This document shows, in pieces, positions 26,902-35,445 of a DNA stretch of 64,000 nt (the first letter of the stretch is position 1; each line of letters starts with the position of its first letter). The DNA lies in NCBI GenBank assembly GCA_017623115.1, contig JAGAPT010000006.1, positions 124,001 through 188,000 of the forward strand, written 5' to 3'. This DNA comes from Alistipes sp. (lineage in GTDB: Bacteria; Bacteroidota; Bacteroidia; Bacteroidales; Rikenellaceae). Both the position numbers and the translations under genes were made by a program. Below the pieces are notes generated by a model that saw only the letters and a program-made list of their open reading frames with translations, had not been told where the DNA came from and did no database searches.

Positions 26902-28089
26902 ATGTATACGAACATGCAGGCCTGGTTGCAGCAGGAGCTGGCGCAGATTCGCGAGGCGGGTCTTTACAAAACGGAACGTGTGATTGAATCGCCCCAACGT
27001 GCCGAAATCGAGGTTGCTGGGCGCAAAGTGCTGAATTTCTGTGCAAACAACTATCTGGGTTTGTCCGATAATCCGCGTCTTATCGAGGCGGCCAAGCGAG
27101 CCATGGACGAGCGCGGTTACGGAATGTCATCCGTGCGCTTCATCTGCGGCTGCCAGGATATGCACAAAGAACTCGAGCGAGCCATCTCCGACTACTTCGG
27201 CACCGAGGATACGATTCTCTATGCTGCCTGCTTCGATGCGAACGGCGGTGTCTTCGAGCCTCTTTTCACCGACCAGGATGCCATCATATCCGATGCACTG
27301 AACCACGCCTCGATTATCGACGGAGTGCGCCTCTGCAAGGCGGTGCGTTATCGCTATGCCAATGCCGATATGGCTGAGTTGGAGGAGTGCCTGAAGCAGG
27401 CCCAGGCCCAGCGTTTCCGCATCATCTGCACCGATGGTGTCTTCTCGATGGACGGCAATGCCGCTCCGCTTGACAAGATTGTCGAGCTGGCCGAAAAGTA
27501 CGATGCCATGGTGATGGTCGATGAGTGCCACTCGGCCGGCGTGCTGGGTGCTACGGGTCGCGGTATCACGGAGTTATACAACCTGCGTGGCAAGGTCGAG
27601 ATTCTGACCGGTACGCTCGGCAAAGCCTTTGGTGGTGCCGTGGGTGGCTTCACCACGGGCCGCAAGGAGATTATCGACATGCTGCGTCAGCGTTCACGTC
27701 CCTACCTCTTCTCCAACTCGCTGCCCCCCGCCGTGGTGGGTGCCGGCATCGAGATGTTCAAGATGCTTGGTGAAAGTGATGAGTTGCACGACCGCCTGGT
27801 GGCCAATGTCGAGCATTTCCGCTCGCGTATGATGGCTGCAGGCTTCGATATCAAACCGACGCAGTCGGCAATCTGTGCCGTGATGCTCTACGATGCGAAA
27901 CTCTCACAAGAGTTTGCCGCCAAGTTGCAGGAGGAGGGTGTCTTCGTGACGGGATTCTACTACCCCGTTGTTCCGAAGGGGCAGGCCCGTATCCGTGTGC
28001 AGGTGTCGGCCGGCCACACCACCGAGCAGCTCGACCGCTGCATCGCTGCCTTTGTCAAGGTGGGACGTGAACTCGGCGTTTTGAAATAG
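26902..28089 (+). CDS. kbl: Glycine C-acetyltransferase (2-amino-3-ketobutyrate CoA ligase)
   Basis: PLP enzyme that splits 2-amino-3-ketobutyrate with CoA to glycine and acetyl-CoA in threonine breakdown. It is a 395-residue alpha-oxoamine synthase, normal for Kbl. The substrate loop CANNYLGLSD lies near residue 46, the PLP-contacting VDECHSAGVLG near 209, and the Schiff-base Lys in TGTLGKAFGGAVGGF near 240. Other family members (BioF, HemA, Spt) are less likely because of the close KBL-type N-terminus and the following Lrp gene. Threonine dehydrogenase, the usual partner, is not in the window. It is 22 bp upstream of the Lrp-family regulator, so the two are probably one operon. Confidence 0.93.
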   Translation: MYTNMQAWLQQELAQIREAGLYKTERVIESPQRAEIEVAGRKVLNFCANNYLGLSDNPRLIEAAKRAMDERGYGMSSVRFICGCQDMHKELERAISDYFGTEDTILYAACFDANGGVFEPLFTDQDAIISDALNHASIIDGVRLCKAVRYRYANADMAELEECLKQAQAQRFRIICTDGVFSMDGNAAPLDKIVELAEKYDAMVMVDECHSAGVLGATGRGITELYNLRGKVEILTGTLGKAFGGAVGGFTTGRKEIIDMLRQRSRPYLFSNSLPPAVVGAGIEMFKMLGESDELHDRLVANVEHFRSRMMAAGFDIKPTQSAICAVMLYDAKLSQEFAAKLQEEGVFVTGFYYPVVPKGQARIRVQVSAGHTTEQLDRCIAAFVKVGRELGVLK

Positions 28090-28111
28090 TAATCTTAAAA
28101 AAAAGTTTGTC

Positions 28112-28582
28112 ATGAAAGCCAATCTGGATGCCATCGACCGCAAGATTCTGCGGTATTTGATTAACAACGCCCGCATGCCTTACCTGGAGATTGCCCGCGA
28201 ATGTGGTATCTCGGGTGCGGCGATTCATCAGCGCATTCACAAACTGACCGAGGCGGGGGTAATTCAGGGTAGTTACACGATTGTCAATCCCAAGATGCTG
28301 GGATTTGACGTCTGCGCCCACATTAACATCACGCTTAAGGATCCGCAGCAGCTCGAACGCACGGTCGAGGAGCTGCAGCAGATTCCCGAGATTGTCGAGG
28401 CGCACTTCATTTCGGGTAAGGGGTCGATTCAGGTCAAACTCTACTGCCTCGATAATGAACACCTGATGCACACGGTCTACGATAAGGTGTTACGCCTGCA
28501 GGGTATTGCCACGACCGAGACGACCATCTCGCTGCGCGAGGTCTTCCGTCGCTCGCTCGACCTGCAATTCCTGGACGAGTAG
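28112..28582 (+). CDS. Lrp/AsnC-family transcriptional regulator
   Basis: DNA-binding regulator responding to an amino acid. The 156-residue protein has an N-terminal winged HTH (LDAIDRKILRYLINNAR at residue 4, recognition region AIHQRIHKL near 36) and a C-terminal RAM/ligand domain (about 65-150), the complete standard layout. Its position right after kbl suggests a link to threonine or glycine metabolism, although the targets cannot be read from the sequence. A strong hairpin terminator follows 28 bp after the stop. Confidence 0.92.
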   Translation: MKANLDAIDRKILRYLINNARMPYLEIARECGISGAAIHQRIHKLTEAGVIQGSYTIVNPKMLGFDVCAHINITLKDPQQLERTVEELQQIPEIVEAHFISGKGSIQVKLYCLDNEHLMHTVYDKVLRLQGIATTETTISLREVFRRSLDLQFLDE

Positions 28583-28610
28583 GCGCACAACGAGCTGCCC
28601 TAACAAATGG

Positions 28611-28652
28611 GAGGGGGTCCGGACTTTTTCCGCGACCCCCTCTCAATTTTTC
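28611..28652. terminator. Terminator shared by kbl-lrp and the response regulator gene
   Basis: Perfect 9-bp stem GAGGGGGTC/GACCCCCTC with a 14-nt loop, followed on the plus strand by a T-rich tail. The right arm abuts the 3' end of the convergent response-regulator gene. Confidence 0.75.
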
Positions 28653-29332
28653 ATGCGCAGGCGGTATCCCACGCCTCGAATGCTGATGATCTCGACCTCC
28701 GGATCGGCGGCGAGATGTCGGCGCAGGCGCGATATGTAGACATTCAGGCTGCGCAGATTAAAAAAGTTGTCATCGCCCCACAACTCGCGCAGCAACCCCG
28801 AGGCCTCGACCGTAGCCCCCTGCTGACGGCACAACCGCACCAAGACCGCAGCTTCGCGTGCCGAAAGGGCAATCTCACGGTCATCGATTCGCAACAATTG
28901 CCGTTCGACCAGAAACTCGAAACGGCCGATCGGATAACTCGACTGCGGCTCCTCCTCTTGTGCCCGACGCCCCGCCAATGCACGCAGTCGCACGATCAAT
29001 TCGTCGATGGCAAAGGGCTTGCGCAGGAAATCGTTGCCTCCCGTTTCAAAGCCCTGCACCACATCCTCCGTGGCCGAGCGCGCCGTCAGAAAGAGTACCG
29101 GAATCCGACACCCCTCTTTGCGCAGTTGACGCACCAATGAGAAACCATCCATACGCGGCATCATCACATCGGTTACCAAGAGATCGAAGGTCTCTTGGTG
29201 CATCTTTTCGAGTGCCACAACCCCATCCGAGGCCAAGCACACCTCGAAGCCGCGATCGCCCAGCGTATCACTCAATATTTCGGCGAGCATCTGCTCATCC
29301 TCAACCAGCAGCAATTTGATCTTCTCACTCAT
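28643..29332 (-). CDS. OmpR/PhoB-family response regulator (RprY-like)
   Basis: DNA-binding partner of the adjacent histidine kinase. The 229-residue protein has a receiver domain (about 5-120: acidic pair in VEDEQ, phospho-acceptor Asp in LLVTDVMMPRMDG near 54, Thr/Ser in LTARS near 83, Lys in LRKPF near 105) and a winged-helix output domain (about 130-226). The start ATG overlaps the kinase stop (ATGAGTGA), so the pair is translationally coupled. The domain layout and the Bacteroidota setting resemble RprY. Its likely operator is the set of three 10-bp repeats at 30603-30632. Confidence 0.92.
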   Translation of the reverse strand: MSEKIKLLLVEDEQMLAEILSDTLGDRGFEVCLASDGVVALEKMHQETFDLLVTDVMMPRMDGFSLVRQLRKEGCRIPVLFLTARSATEDVVQGFETGGNDFLRKPFAIDELIVRLRALAGRRAQEEEPQSSYPIGRFEFLVERQLLRIDDREIALSAREAAVLVRLCRQQGATVEASGLLRELWGDDNFFNLRSLNVYISRLRRHLAADPEVEIISIRGVGYRLRMKN

Positions 29333-30545
29333 GATTCGGAATCGTTACGATGATCGTGGTCCCCTTGCCCACACGACTCTGCGCGACAATCGTTCCGCCA
29401 TGCATTTCGGCTACGCGTCGGGCATAATAAAGCCCCAAGCCATAGCCGCGCGTCGGTTGCAGGTCGCCCGTCGGCACACGGTAGAACTTGTCGAAGAGGT
29501 GCGGCAGGTGTTCGCGTGCAATGCCACATCCCGTATCGGAAACGCGCAGCTCCACCCCATTGTCGATTGCCGTTGCTGAGAGGGTTACCTCGGCCTCCTC
29601 GCCGGCATATTTCAACGCATTGTCGAGGAGTGTAGACAAGAGGTTGTAGAGGTGAAAGCGGTCAGCCGTGAGCTGCAAGGTATCGGGACAACACACCTCA
29701 ATTCGTCGCTGCTCACCCCCTCCGAACTCGACTCCCTGTACCAACTCCGCAAAAAGCGGTTTCAAGAGGACCTGCTCCGGCGAGAAACGCTCCTTGCGCC
29801 CTTCGACCGAGACGGAAAGAATACGCTCGACCATCGCCGTGAGTTGTCGCAGCTGCACATCAATCATCTCCAAATAGGCTTTGCGCCGTGTGGGGTCGAC
29901 ATCGGCATCGAAATTTCGCAAGGCATCGGTCGCTGCCACAGCCACCGAAAGAGGCGTTTTGAGTTCGTGGGTGATGTTGTGTGTGAAATCGCGCCGCATC
30001 GCTTCAAGCGTGCGCTGACGGAACATCGTGCGCACCAAATAGATCAACACCCCGCCTAACAGCAACACAATGGCCACCGATGAGAAGATCAAACCCCGCA
30101 TCTGCCCCCAAAAACGGCCATAGGGCACCTCCACCGCCAACCGCAGGGCAAATTGTCCGGCGTCGTCGATCTCGATCTCGGAATAGTGTGCCGATTCGAT
30201 CTGCGCCCACTCGTTGCGGCGCATGATGACGCGCGAATCGGCCGTGCGGTCGATGATTTCAACGGCGTAAGGCTGCAAGGTCCCTTGTTCGAGCAGGGCA
30301 GGCTCAAATTCGAGGGCAAACTCATCCAAGTCGATGCGTACCTGCGTTGCCACCGAAAGCCCCGGGAGGGCGTTCATGCGGAAGGCTTTATAGATTGATT
30401 TGTAGGCCGCAGCCTCGACCCGTCGGGTGAAATCGGCCACCTGATCGTGGTAAATACGCTCCACCCAGATCGCTTGTACAAACGCCAACAGCACAAACGA
30501 GGTGAAGACCACGATGGCGATATTTCTAAAATAGGTGCGATTCAT
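29325..30545 (-). CDS. Sensor histidine kinase (RprX-like)
   Basis: Inner-membrane sensor that phosphorylates the overlapping response regulator. The 406-residue protein has membrane helices at about 8-28 and 150-170 with a small periplasmic domain between them. HisKA contains the phospho-acceptor His in NITHELKTPLSV near 191. The HATPase domain shows the N-box TLLDNALKYA near 310, DTGCGI near 342 and GYGLGLYYA near 375. The catalytic motifs are complete. The signal is unknown. It is the first gene of a two-gene unit with its own TATCTTTG promoter and is divergent from the gene at 30727. Confidence 0.92.
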   Translation of the reverse strand: MNRTYFRNIAIVVFTSFVLLAFVQAIWVERIYHDQVADFTRRVEAAAYKSIYKAFRMNALPGLSVATQVRIDLDEFALEFEPALLEQGTLQPYAVEIIDRTADSRVIMRRNEWAQIESAHYSEIEIDDAGQFALRLAVEVPYGRFWGQMRGLIFSSVAIVLLLGGVLIYLVRTMFRQRTLEAMRRDFTHNITHELKTPLSVAVAATDALRNFDADVDPTRRKAYLEMIDVQLRQLTAMVERILSVSVEGRKERFSPEQVLLKPLFAELVQGVEFGGGEQRRIEVCCPDTLQLTADRFHLYNLLSTLLDNALKYAGEEAEVTLSATAIDNGVELRVSDTGCGIAREHLPHLFDKFYRVPTGDLQPTRGYGLGLYYARRVAEMHGGTIVAQSRVGKGTTIIVTIPNHE

Positions 30546-30568
30546 CTCGATTGTCGATTGCTATTGAC

Positions 30569-30576
30569 AAAGATAG
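30569..30576 (-). promoter_or_regulatory. -7 box for the histidine kinase operon
   Basis: Minus strand TATCTTTG is an exact TAnnTTTG match, 23 bp before the kinase start. Confidence 0.6.
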
Positions 30577-30602
30577 TGAAAAAACCACAAGGTGTTCCCG
30601 AG

Positions 30603-30632
30603 TTAACATTACTTAACATTTCTTAACACTTC
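30603..30632 (+). promoter_or_regulatory. Three 10-bp tandem repeats, likely response-regulator operator
   Basis: The repeats read TTAACATTAC, TTAACATTTC and TTAACACTTC with no spacing between them. They are placed about 28-58 bp upstream of the -7 box of the 30727 gene and inside the divergent region of the two-component genes. OmpR/PhoB-type regulators are known to bind 10-11 bp direct repeats, so binding by the neighbouring regulator is a reasonable inference. Confidence 0.55.
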
Positions 30633-30660
30633 GTTCACGCTTTTTCGCTCGTCAAGTTGT

Positions 30661-30668
30661 TATCTTTG
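30661..30668 (+). promoter_or_regulatory. -7 box for the 30727 gene
   Basis: TATCTTTG is an exact match to TAnnTTTG and is followed by GCC. It leaves a 5' leader of about 50 nt. Confidence 0.65.
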
Positions 30669-30726
30669 CCTGTGGAAAAACCGGTAAATTCCACTCACCA
30701 ACAACACCTATTATCAAAACAAAGCT

Positions 30727-31485
30727 ATGAAAACACAACTTTTAGTGATCCTCTTCGTCCTGCTCGCCTCGTTGGCACAGGCACAACACAAAGTTTCGGG
30801 TAAGATTGTCGATCCGCAAGGAGAGGCCATCGTCGGCGCCATAGTTCAGGAGGAGAACAGCACGCGCGGAACCGTTACCGACCTCCATGGCAACTACGAA
30901 CTGACAACCTCTTCGGCCGATGCGGCTTTGCTCTTCTCTTACATCGGTTATGACACGCAGCGCATCCTTGTGGCCAACAAGCAGACGCTCAATGTCACGA
31001 TGTACGCCGCCTCGGACAGCAATAAGACGCTCTACCTTGTTGACGGGCAGCCCACCACAAAGGAGGCGGTTGATCAACTGCCGCCCGAGATGATCAAAAA
31101 CATGAATGTCATGCGCGGCGTAGAGAGTGTTGTGTTGATCACAACCCGCGCGAAGGAGGTTTTGACGCCGGACAAGGATGCCAAACTCCGCGTTGAACAC
31201 AATGTCATCACGATCGACAAAAACAACGAGGAGGTAACCATTGACGACCGGTTAAAAGGCACCGTATTTCGCATCAAAAAGGATTCGGTCCAAAACAACC
31301 CCTTCTCGGCACTGATCGTCGTGAAGCAGGCTGACGGCTCGATCCGCACGGCCGGCAACATCGATGACTTCAAGCCCGAACAAATCAAGGCTGTCGGAGT
31401 CTACAAAAGCGATGCGCAGCTCGACCAATTCAAGGAGTTTGGCGACACCTCGAACGGCGTGATCTACATCGAACTGAAAAAATAG
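30727..31485 (+). CDS. Small exported protein: carboxypeptidase-regulatory-like domain plus plug-like repeats, no barrel
   Basis: A 252-residue protein with a signal peptide (to about residue 19, ending AQAQ). Residues 22-98 form a carboxypeptidase-regulatory-like domain of the type seen at SusC N-termini (KVSGKIVDPQGEAIVGAIV). It continues with LYLVDGQPTT...MIKNMNVMRGVESVVLITTRAK, which resembles the core of a TonB plug, and the last 60 residues repeat this pattern (QADGS, IKAVGVYK, GVIYIELKK). There is no beta-barrel, so it cannot be a transporter; interaction with TonB-type receptors or the cell envelope is possible. A strong terminator follows. It is probably controlled by the divergent two-component system. 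Function unknown. Confidence 0.75.
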   Translation: MKTQLLVILFVLLASLAQAQHKVSGKIVDPQGEAIVGAIVQEENSTRGTVTDLHGNYELTTSSADAALLFSYIGYDTQRILVANKQTLNVTMYAASDSNKTLYLVDGQPTTKEAVDQLPPEMIKNMNVMRGVESVVLITTRAKEVLTPDKDAKLRVEHNVITIDKNNEEVTIDDRLKGTVFRIKKDSVQNNPFSALIVVKQADGSIRTAGNIDDFKPEQIKAVGVYKSDAQLDQFKEFGDTSNGVIYIELKK

Positions 31486-31510
31486 GAATACCCTCTTCCA
31501 ACCACAAGCA

Positions 31511-31558
31511 ATAAGCAGCACGGGTATCTTTTTCAATACCCGTGCTGCTTGTTTTTTA
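31511..31558 (+). terminator. Strong rho-independent terminator
   Basis: A perfect 15-bp stem (AAGCAGCACGGGTAT with ATACCCGTGCTGCTT), an 8-nt loop and a run of T. The GCACGGGTAT core recurs in the terminator at 40962-41000. Confidence 0.9.
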
Positions 31559-31570
31559 CCGAGAACCCGC

Positions 31571-32116
31571 TTAACGCGAAGCGGCGAGCGACGAAGGGGT
31601 TACCCCCTCCGAACTCTTGGCCCAGTCGCCCCGAGCCCGCAAGACCTGCTCGACGATGTCGCGCACGGCACCCCGTCCACCTTCAAACTCCGAGACATAG
31701 CGCGACACCTCCAACACCTCGGGTGCCGAGTCGGCCGGGCAGACCGGAATACCGATTTCGCGCATGCACTCCAAATCGGGGATGTCATCACCCATGTAGA
31801 GCACATGTTCGGGGTTGAGGTTGTAACGCTTCATGTAGTCGCGCAGGGTGGTGATTTTATCCATGCAGTCGATGAAAAAGTCCTGCATGCCGAGCATTCT
31901 CAAACGTCGCTCGAGTATAGCCCCATAGCCACCCGTGATAACACACACGCGATAGCCGTGGCGAATGGCATAGGCCAGCGCATAGCCGTCTTTGCAGTTG
32001 TAGCAACGGATGAAATCGCCCTCGGCGGTGGGGATGATGCGGCCGTCGGTCATCACACCATCTACGTCGAAGACCATCGCTTCGACCTTGGCTATATCTT
32101 CTTTGAAGTTTCCCAT
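31571..32116 (-). CDS. kdsC: 3-deoxy-D-manno-octulosonate 8-phosphate phosphatase
   Basis: Cytoplasmic HAD-family phosphatase that makes KDO from KDO-8-phosphate for lipopolysaccharide core synthesis. The 181-residue protein is the usual length of the cap-less C0 HAD subfamily. Motif I is FDVDGVMTDG near residue 17, motif II the Thr in VITGG near 61 and motif IV GDDIPDLECM near 110. The first 25 bases overlap the 3' end of the DUF2520 gene, so the two are probably co-expressed. It ends the minus-strand run that starts with the methyltransferase at 35350. Confidence 0.9.
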   Translation of the reverse strand: MGNFKEDIAKVEAMVFDVDGVMTDGRIIPTAEGDFIRCYNCKDGYALAYAIRHGYRVCVITGGYGAILERRLRMLGMQDFFIDCMDKITTLRDYMKRYNLNPEHVLYMGDDIPDLECMREIGIPVCPADSAPEVLEVSRYVSEFEGGRGAVRDIVEQVLRARGDWAKSSEGVTPSSLAASR

Positions 32117-32868
32117 ATGGTTTGGCTGATTAGATTATACATGGTGCGTAGATGCTCCTCGGTGAGCATCGTGCGGTGGCGTTCGAGTGTTGCGGCATCG
32201 CCACGTCGTGCCGGGCCCGTCTGTACCTCGGCAGGATGGTCAGCCTCGATGGCCTTCGCAGCTGTCTCGGCAATCAGGGGGCGCAGGACATCAAACGGAA
32301 GACCGGCTTGTTGGAGTTGCTCTTCGGCCAGCGTGTACATGCAGTTTGTGAAGTTGCAGCAGAAGACTCCGGCCAGATGGATGCGGGCTCGTTGGGCTGA
32401 GTCGGCTCGGTAGACCCGTGCGGAGAGGCTTCGGGCGAAGGCTTCGAGTGAGGGCATCAGCTCGGGATTGGCCGTTTCGAGAAAGAGGGGCACCTCGCGG
32501 AAGTTGATGCGACGACCCACGGAAAAGCCCTGAAAGGGGTAGCAGATGGCTCGGCGCGGATGCTCACCGAGAGCCTCGATGGAGACGCATCCGGCTGTGT
32601 GAGCTACGATGGCGGTTGGCGGAAAGGGGAGTGTCGTGGCCACCTCGCTCACGGCACGGTCGCTCACGGCCAGCAGATAGATATCGGCCTCTGCCAAGCA
32701 GGCGGGGTCGTTGCTCCATGTGGTCGTTGCGAGGGCTGCTACGTGGCGACCTCGCTCGCTGTTGCGGGCAAAGAGTTGCACCAACTCCAATTCCGGGTTG
32801 GCAGCAATGGCAAGTGCCAACGCCTCGGCCACATTGCCGCTACCGATAATAACAACTTTGCGTATCAT
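32092..32868 (-). CDS. DUF2520 / Rossmann-like NAD(P)-binding protein
   Basis: A 258-residue cytoplasmic protein with an N-terminal dinucleotide-binding fold (VVIIGSGNVAEALALAI at residue 5) related to pyrroline-5-carboxylate and F420-dependent reductases, then a helical DUF2520 domain (about 130-255) containing the family-like AGVFCCNFTN. An oxidoreductase role is implied by the fold, but no substrate is established for the family. It overlaps kdsC by 25 bp and follows the BrkB-family gene by 4 bp. The pairing with kdsC is worth noting but does not prove a shared pathway. Confidence 0.85.
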   Translation of the reverse strand: MIRKVVIIGSGNVAEALALAIAANPELELVQLFARNSERGRHVAALATTTWSNDPACLAEADIYLLAVSDRAVSEVATTLPFPPTAIVAHTAGCVSIEALGEHPRRAICYPFQGFSVGRRINFREVPLFLETANPELMPSLEAFARSLSARVYRADSAQRARIHLAGVFCCNFTNCMYTLAEEQLQQAGLPFDVLRPLIAETAAKAIEADHPAEVQTGPARRGDAATLERHRTMLTEEHLRTMYNLISQTIWETSKKI

Positions 32869-32872
32869 GCAG

Positions 32873-34198
32873 TTAAATCAAATCAATCAGTCGGGGGTTC
32901 TTCTCCGAGTGCAACGCCTCGTCGGCCAAGCGGTCGAGGAGTTGTTCGACGTGCTCCACATCCGACGCGGGGTCGAAATCGAGTGCCGTATCTCCATATC
33001 GCTCGACGGCATGCAACACACCATAGAGTGTCATCTGGGCAATGTCGTAGGCGGGGGCATAAGAGGCCGTGCGCTCATCCTCGCTTTTGTGTACCTCGAT
33101 GAGTTGTGATGCGCGCGTGAGCTGGAAGAGAATATCGTTGACGATGCGGGTTGGCAGATTGAGCTGCATGCGTATCTCCTCCACGGGCATTGCTCCACCG
33201 TGGTCGCGGAAATGGCGCACGACGAGCAACATCGAGGCCAACATCACCTTGCGTCGTTGGTCGTAACTGATGCGTTGCGACTCATGTTCCTCACCGAAGC
33301 GGGCGATATTCTGGTAGGTGAACGAAAGTTCGCCACCGATGAGCAGAATCTCCCACGAAATCTGTACCCAAATCAGGAAGAGCGGTAGGGCAGCAAACGA
33401 ACCATAGATGGCGTTGTAGGAGGTCATCGCCTTCTGCGCATAGACATATCCCCACTGAAAGAGCAGGAAGACCGTGCCGGCAGCAACGCCGGCTGTCAAG
33501 GCACTGCGCAGTTTGACTTTGGCATTGGGGATAATCAGATAGAGGAGCGTAAACATCACCCAGATGAAGAGCATCGACATCAGTTTCGAGAGGAGGGTGA
33601 AGTACCAGCTTCCATCCACGCCTATCAACTCCTCGGTGTAACGTCCTACGGTGTTGGCTACGACCCACAGAATCGGTACGATGAGAATCACCGCCAGGTA
33701 GTCGCTCCACTGGCGGGCTATCGAGCGGGTGGTTTTCACCTCCCAGATGTTGTTGAAGGCACTTTCAATCGACCCGAAGACCTGAATGATCGCCCAGAAC
33801 AGTGCCACCAACGCCACGGCAGCCACTACGCCCCCTTGTGTGCGGGCCAAGGCATTCTCGGCAAAGGAGACAACATAGTCGATGACCTCGGGATTCTGCG
33901 GAAAGAGGTTGTAGAGCGAGGTGACGAGTCGCTCACCCAATCCGAATCCCTTGACGATGGCAAAGGCTACAGCGACAATCGGCACGAGTGACATGATGGT
34001 GTAGTAGGTCAACGCAGCACTGCGTACCAGCGTGCCATGGCTCATCAGTCCGCGCACCATATAAAAGATCAACTTATAGAGTCGCACGGCGATGCGTATG
34101 GTTCGATTTGGCCACTCCTCCTCTTTGCGTCGAAAGATGGTGTCGGTGAAGAAGGTGTAGAGATTGCTGAGTTTCATCTGCTTCGAGGCTTTTTGCAA
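32873..34198 (-). CDS. YihY/BrkB-family integral membrane protein with C-terminal winged-helix-like domain
   Basis: A 441-residue inner-membrane protein. About six membrane helices lie within residues 35-305, starting with the family hallmark SAALTYYTIMSLVPIVAVAFA near 61. The last 115 residues are cytoplasmic and resemble a winged-helix domain (PVEEIRMQLNLPTRIVNDIL near 343), a common addition in Bacteroidota members. The family was once called ribonuclease BN, which is a misassignment; its transport or envelope function is unsettled. The start may instead be Met8. It lies 6 bp after the methyltransferase stop and 4 bp before the DUF2520 gene. Confidence 0.88.
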   Translation of the reverse strand: MQKASKQMKLSNLYTFFTDTIFRRKEEEWPNRTIRIAVRLYKLIFYMVRGLMSHGTLVRSAALTYYTIMSLVPIVAVAFAIVKGFGLGERLVTSLYNLFPQNPEVIDYVVSFAENALARTQGGVVAAVALVALFWAIIQVFGSIESAFNNIWEVKTTRSIARQWSDYLAVILIVPILWVVANTVGRYTEELIGVDGSWYFTLLSKLMSMLFIWVMFTLLYLIIPNAKVKLRSALTAGVAAGTVFLLFQWGYVYAQKAMTSYNAIYGSFAALPLFLIWVQISWEILLIGGELSFTYQNIARFGEEHESQRISYDQRRKVMLASMLLVVRHFRDHGGAMPVEEIRMQLNLPTRIVNDILFQLTRASQLIEVHKSEDERTASYAPAYDIAQMTLYGVLHAVERYGDTALDFDPASDVEHVEQLLDRLADEALHSEKNPRLIDLI

Positions 34199-34204
34199 AA
34201 CTAC

Positions 34205-35350
34205 TTATTTTAGACGGATTGTCCAATAATCCGGCCCGATTTTCGTGAAGGCAAGGCGTTGCTCACACCCCTCGCGTACCCCGAGCCGACGACGCAACTC
34301 CTCGAGGGCGAGTGGGAAGTCTCGTTTGAGCAGTTCGACCCGTTGCCCTTTGAGCGAGCGTTTGAGTGTCTTGGGGTCGAAGGGCTCGATAGCCTCGATT
34401 TCGAACGTGCGGCCCAAGACCTCCTCAGGTCGCTCAACGGCAAACCCATAGCCATTTTCGCTCCAGCAGTCCCCCTTTCCGGCAAGGTGTGCACGCACGA
34501 TACGCCCCTTTTGCAAGGCCACATCGGGGATGATAAGCCAGCGATAGGGGGTGGCGGAGAAGTCGGCAGGAGGGGGTGCGATGGGGTGTTCGGCGTGGGT
34601 TACGGAGCCCAGTCCGATGGCTGTGGCCGTAATCGAAGGGCCTGTGCCATCGTCGTAGAGGACCACCTCTTTACACTCCCCGTTGAGCGATACGACCTCT
34701 ACCCGGCACGTTGGAAAGAGTCGCAACGCCTCATCAACATCGAAGAGAGGCGAATTTTTCAGGCACAGATGGGGGGAGAGGCGTTTCAGTTGCGGAAGGA
34801 GTGCCAGTACGTCGGGCGAGCAATCTTCGAGTCGCACCATCTTCTTCCCCTCGGCCGAACGGCGGTCGGGGTCGGCATAAATCCAGTCGAAAGAATCGGT
34901 GCAGGAGGCCACATAGGCCTCGGCCGAGGTTGTAACCACCTCAATATTGGTAATCCCCATGCGCCGAAAATTCTCCCGAGTGATATTGGCCAACACCTCG
35001 TTGCGTTCGAGGGCGACGACCTGCCGAAAGCGTCGGCTCAAAAAGAGGGCATCGACACCCAGGCCACAGGTCAAATCTAACACCCGCTCCCCTTCGATGG
35101 CCTTGTGGGCGGCACATTGCTCACTCGATGCCTGCTCGAAGGCGCGTGGGGGCAGGATGCATCCTGCCTCGTAGTAGGAGGGGAGCTTCCCGAGAGCCCG
35201 TTGCAGGTATTTGACCTGCGTGGCAACCAGCCGTGCCTCAGGTACACGCCTGTCAAGCGCAATCTCCGTCGGATTGCGCCGGCAGTTGGCACGAATGGCC
35301 GTGCGCACCTCGTCACGACACAGGATATCGAACTCTTCGCGGGTAATCAT
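34205..35350 (-). CDS. Class I SAM-dependent methyltransferase with THUMP-like C-terminal domain
   Basis: A 381-residue cytoplasmic protein. I start it at the ATG at 35350 (MITREEFDIL), because the longer frame would run toward the RNase P RNA terminator. The SAM-binding motif I is VLDLTCGLGVDALFLS near residue 104, acidic loop ALERNE near 125, and IYADPDRR near 171 in the place of the catalytic (D/N)PPY motif. The C-terminal domain (about 285-380) matches the THUMP-like family. RNA methylation is the likely role, though DPDR rather than DPPY leaves the target base unclear. It begins the run that continues to kdsC. Confidence 0.85.
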   Translation of the reverse strand: MITREEFDILCRDEVRTAIRANCRRNPTEIALDRRVPEARLVATQVKYLQRALGKLPSYYEAGCILPPRAFEQASSEQCAAHKAIEGERVLDLTCGLGVDALFLSRRFRQVVALERNEVLANITRENFRRMGITNIEVVTTSAEAYVASCTDSFDWIYADPDRRSAEGKKMVRLEDCSPDVLALLPQLKRLSPHLCLKNSPLFDVDEALRLFPTCRVEVVSLNGECKEVVLYDDGTGPSITATAIGLGSVTHAEHPIAPPPADFSATPYRWLIIPDVALQKGRIVRAHLAGKGDCWSENGYGFAVERPEEVLGRTFEIEAIEPFDPKTLKRSLKGQRVELLKRDFPLALEELRRRLGVREGCEQRLAFTKIGPDYWTIRLK

Positions 35351-35355
35351 CGAGA

Positions 35356-35363
35356 CAAATGTA
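35356..35363 (-). promoter_or_regulatory. -7 box for the methyltransferase operon
   Basis: Minus strand TACATTTG is an exact TAnnTTTG match and ends only 5 bases before the chosen ATG. Transcription would then start at or next to the start codon, suggesting a leaderless mRNA. Confidence 0.5.
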
Positions 35364-35399
35364 CACTTTTTTAGTGAATATCTTGCCAATGCCGCATAG

Positions 35400-35436
35400 A
35401 AAAAGGGGGTGCCCGACCATCTTGTCGAACATCCCC
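35400..35436 (-). terminator. Terminator of rnpB
   Basis: On the minus strand GGGGATGTTCGAC pairs with GTCGGGCACCCC (one bulged A, two G-T pairs), and a run of T follows. It lies about 10 nt past the mature 3' end of the RNase P RNA. Confidence 0.8.
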
Positions 35437-35445
35437 TCATGCTTT

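Noticed and set aside
35351..35440. N-terminal extension of the methyltransferase
   Set aside because: The extra 30 codons lie over the rnpB terminator and upstream of a -7 box, and encode no conserved sequence.
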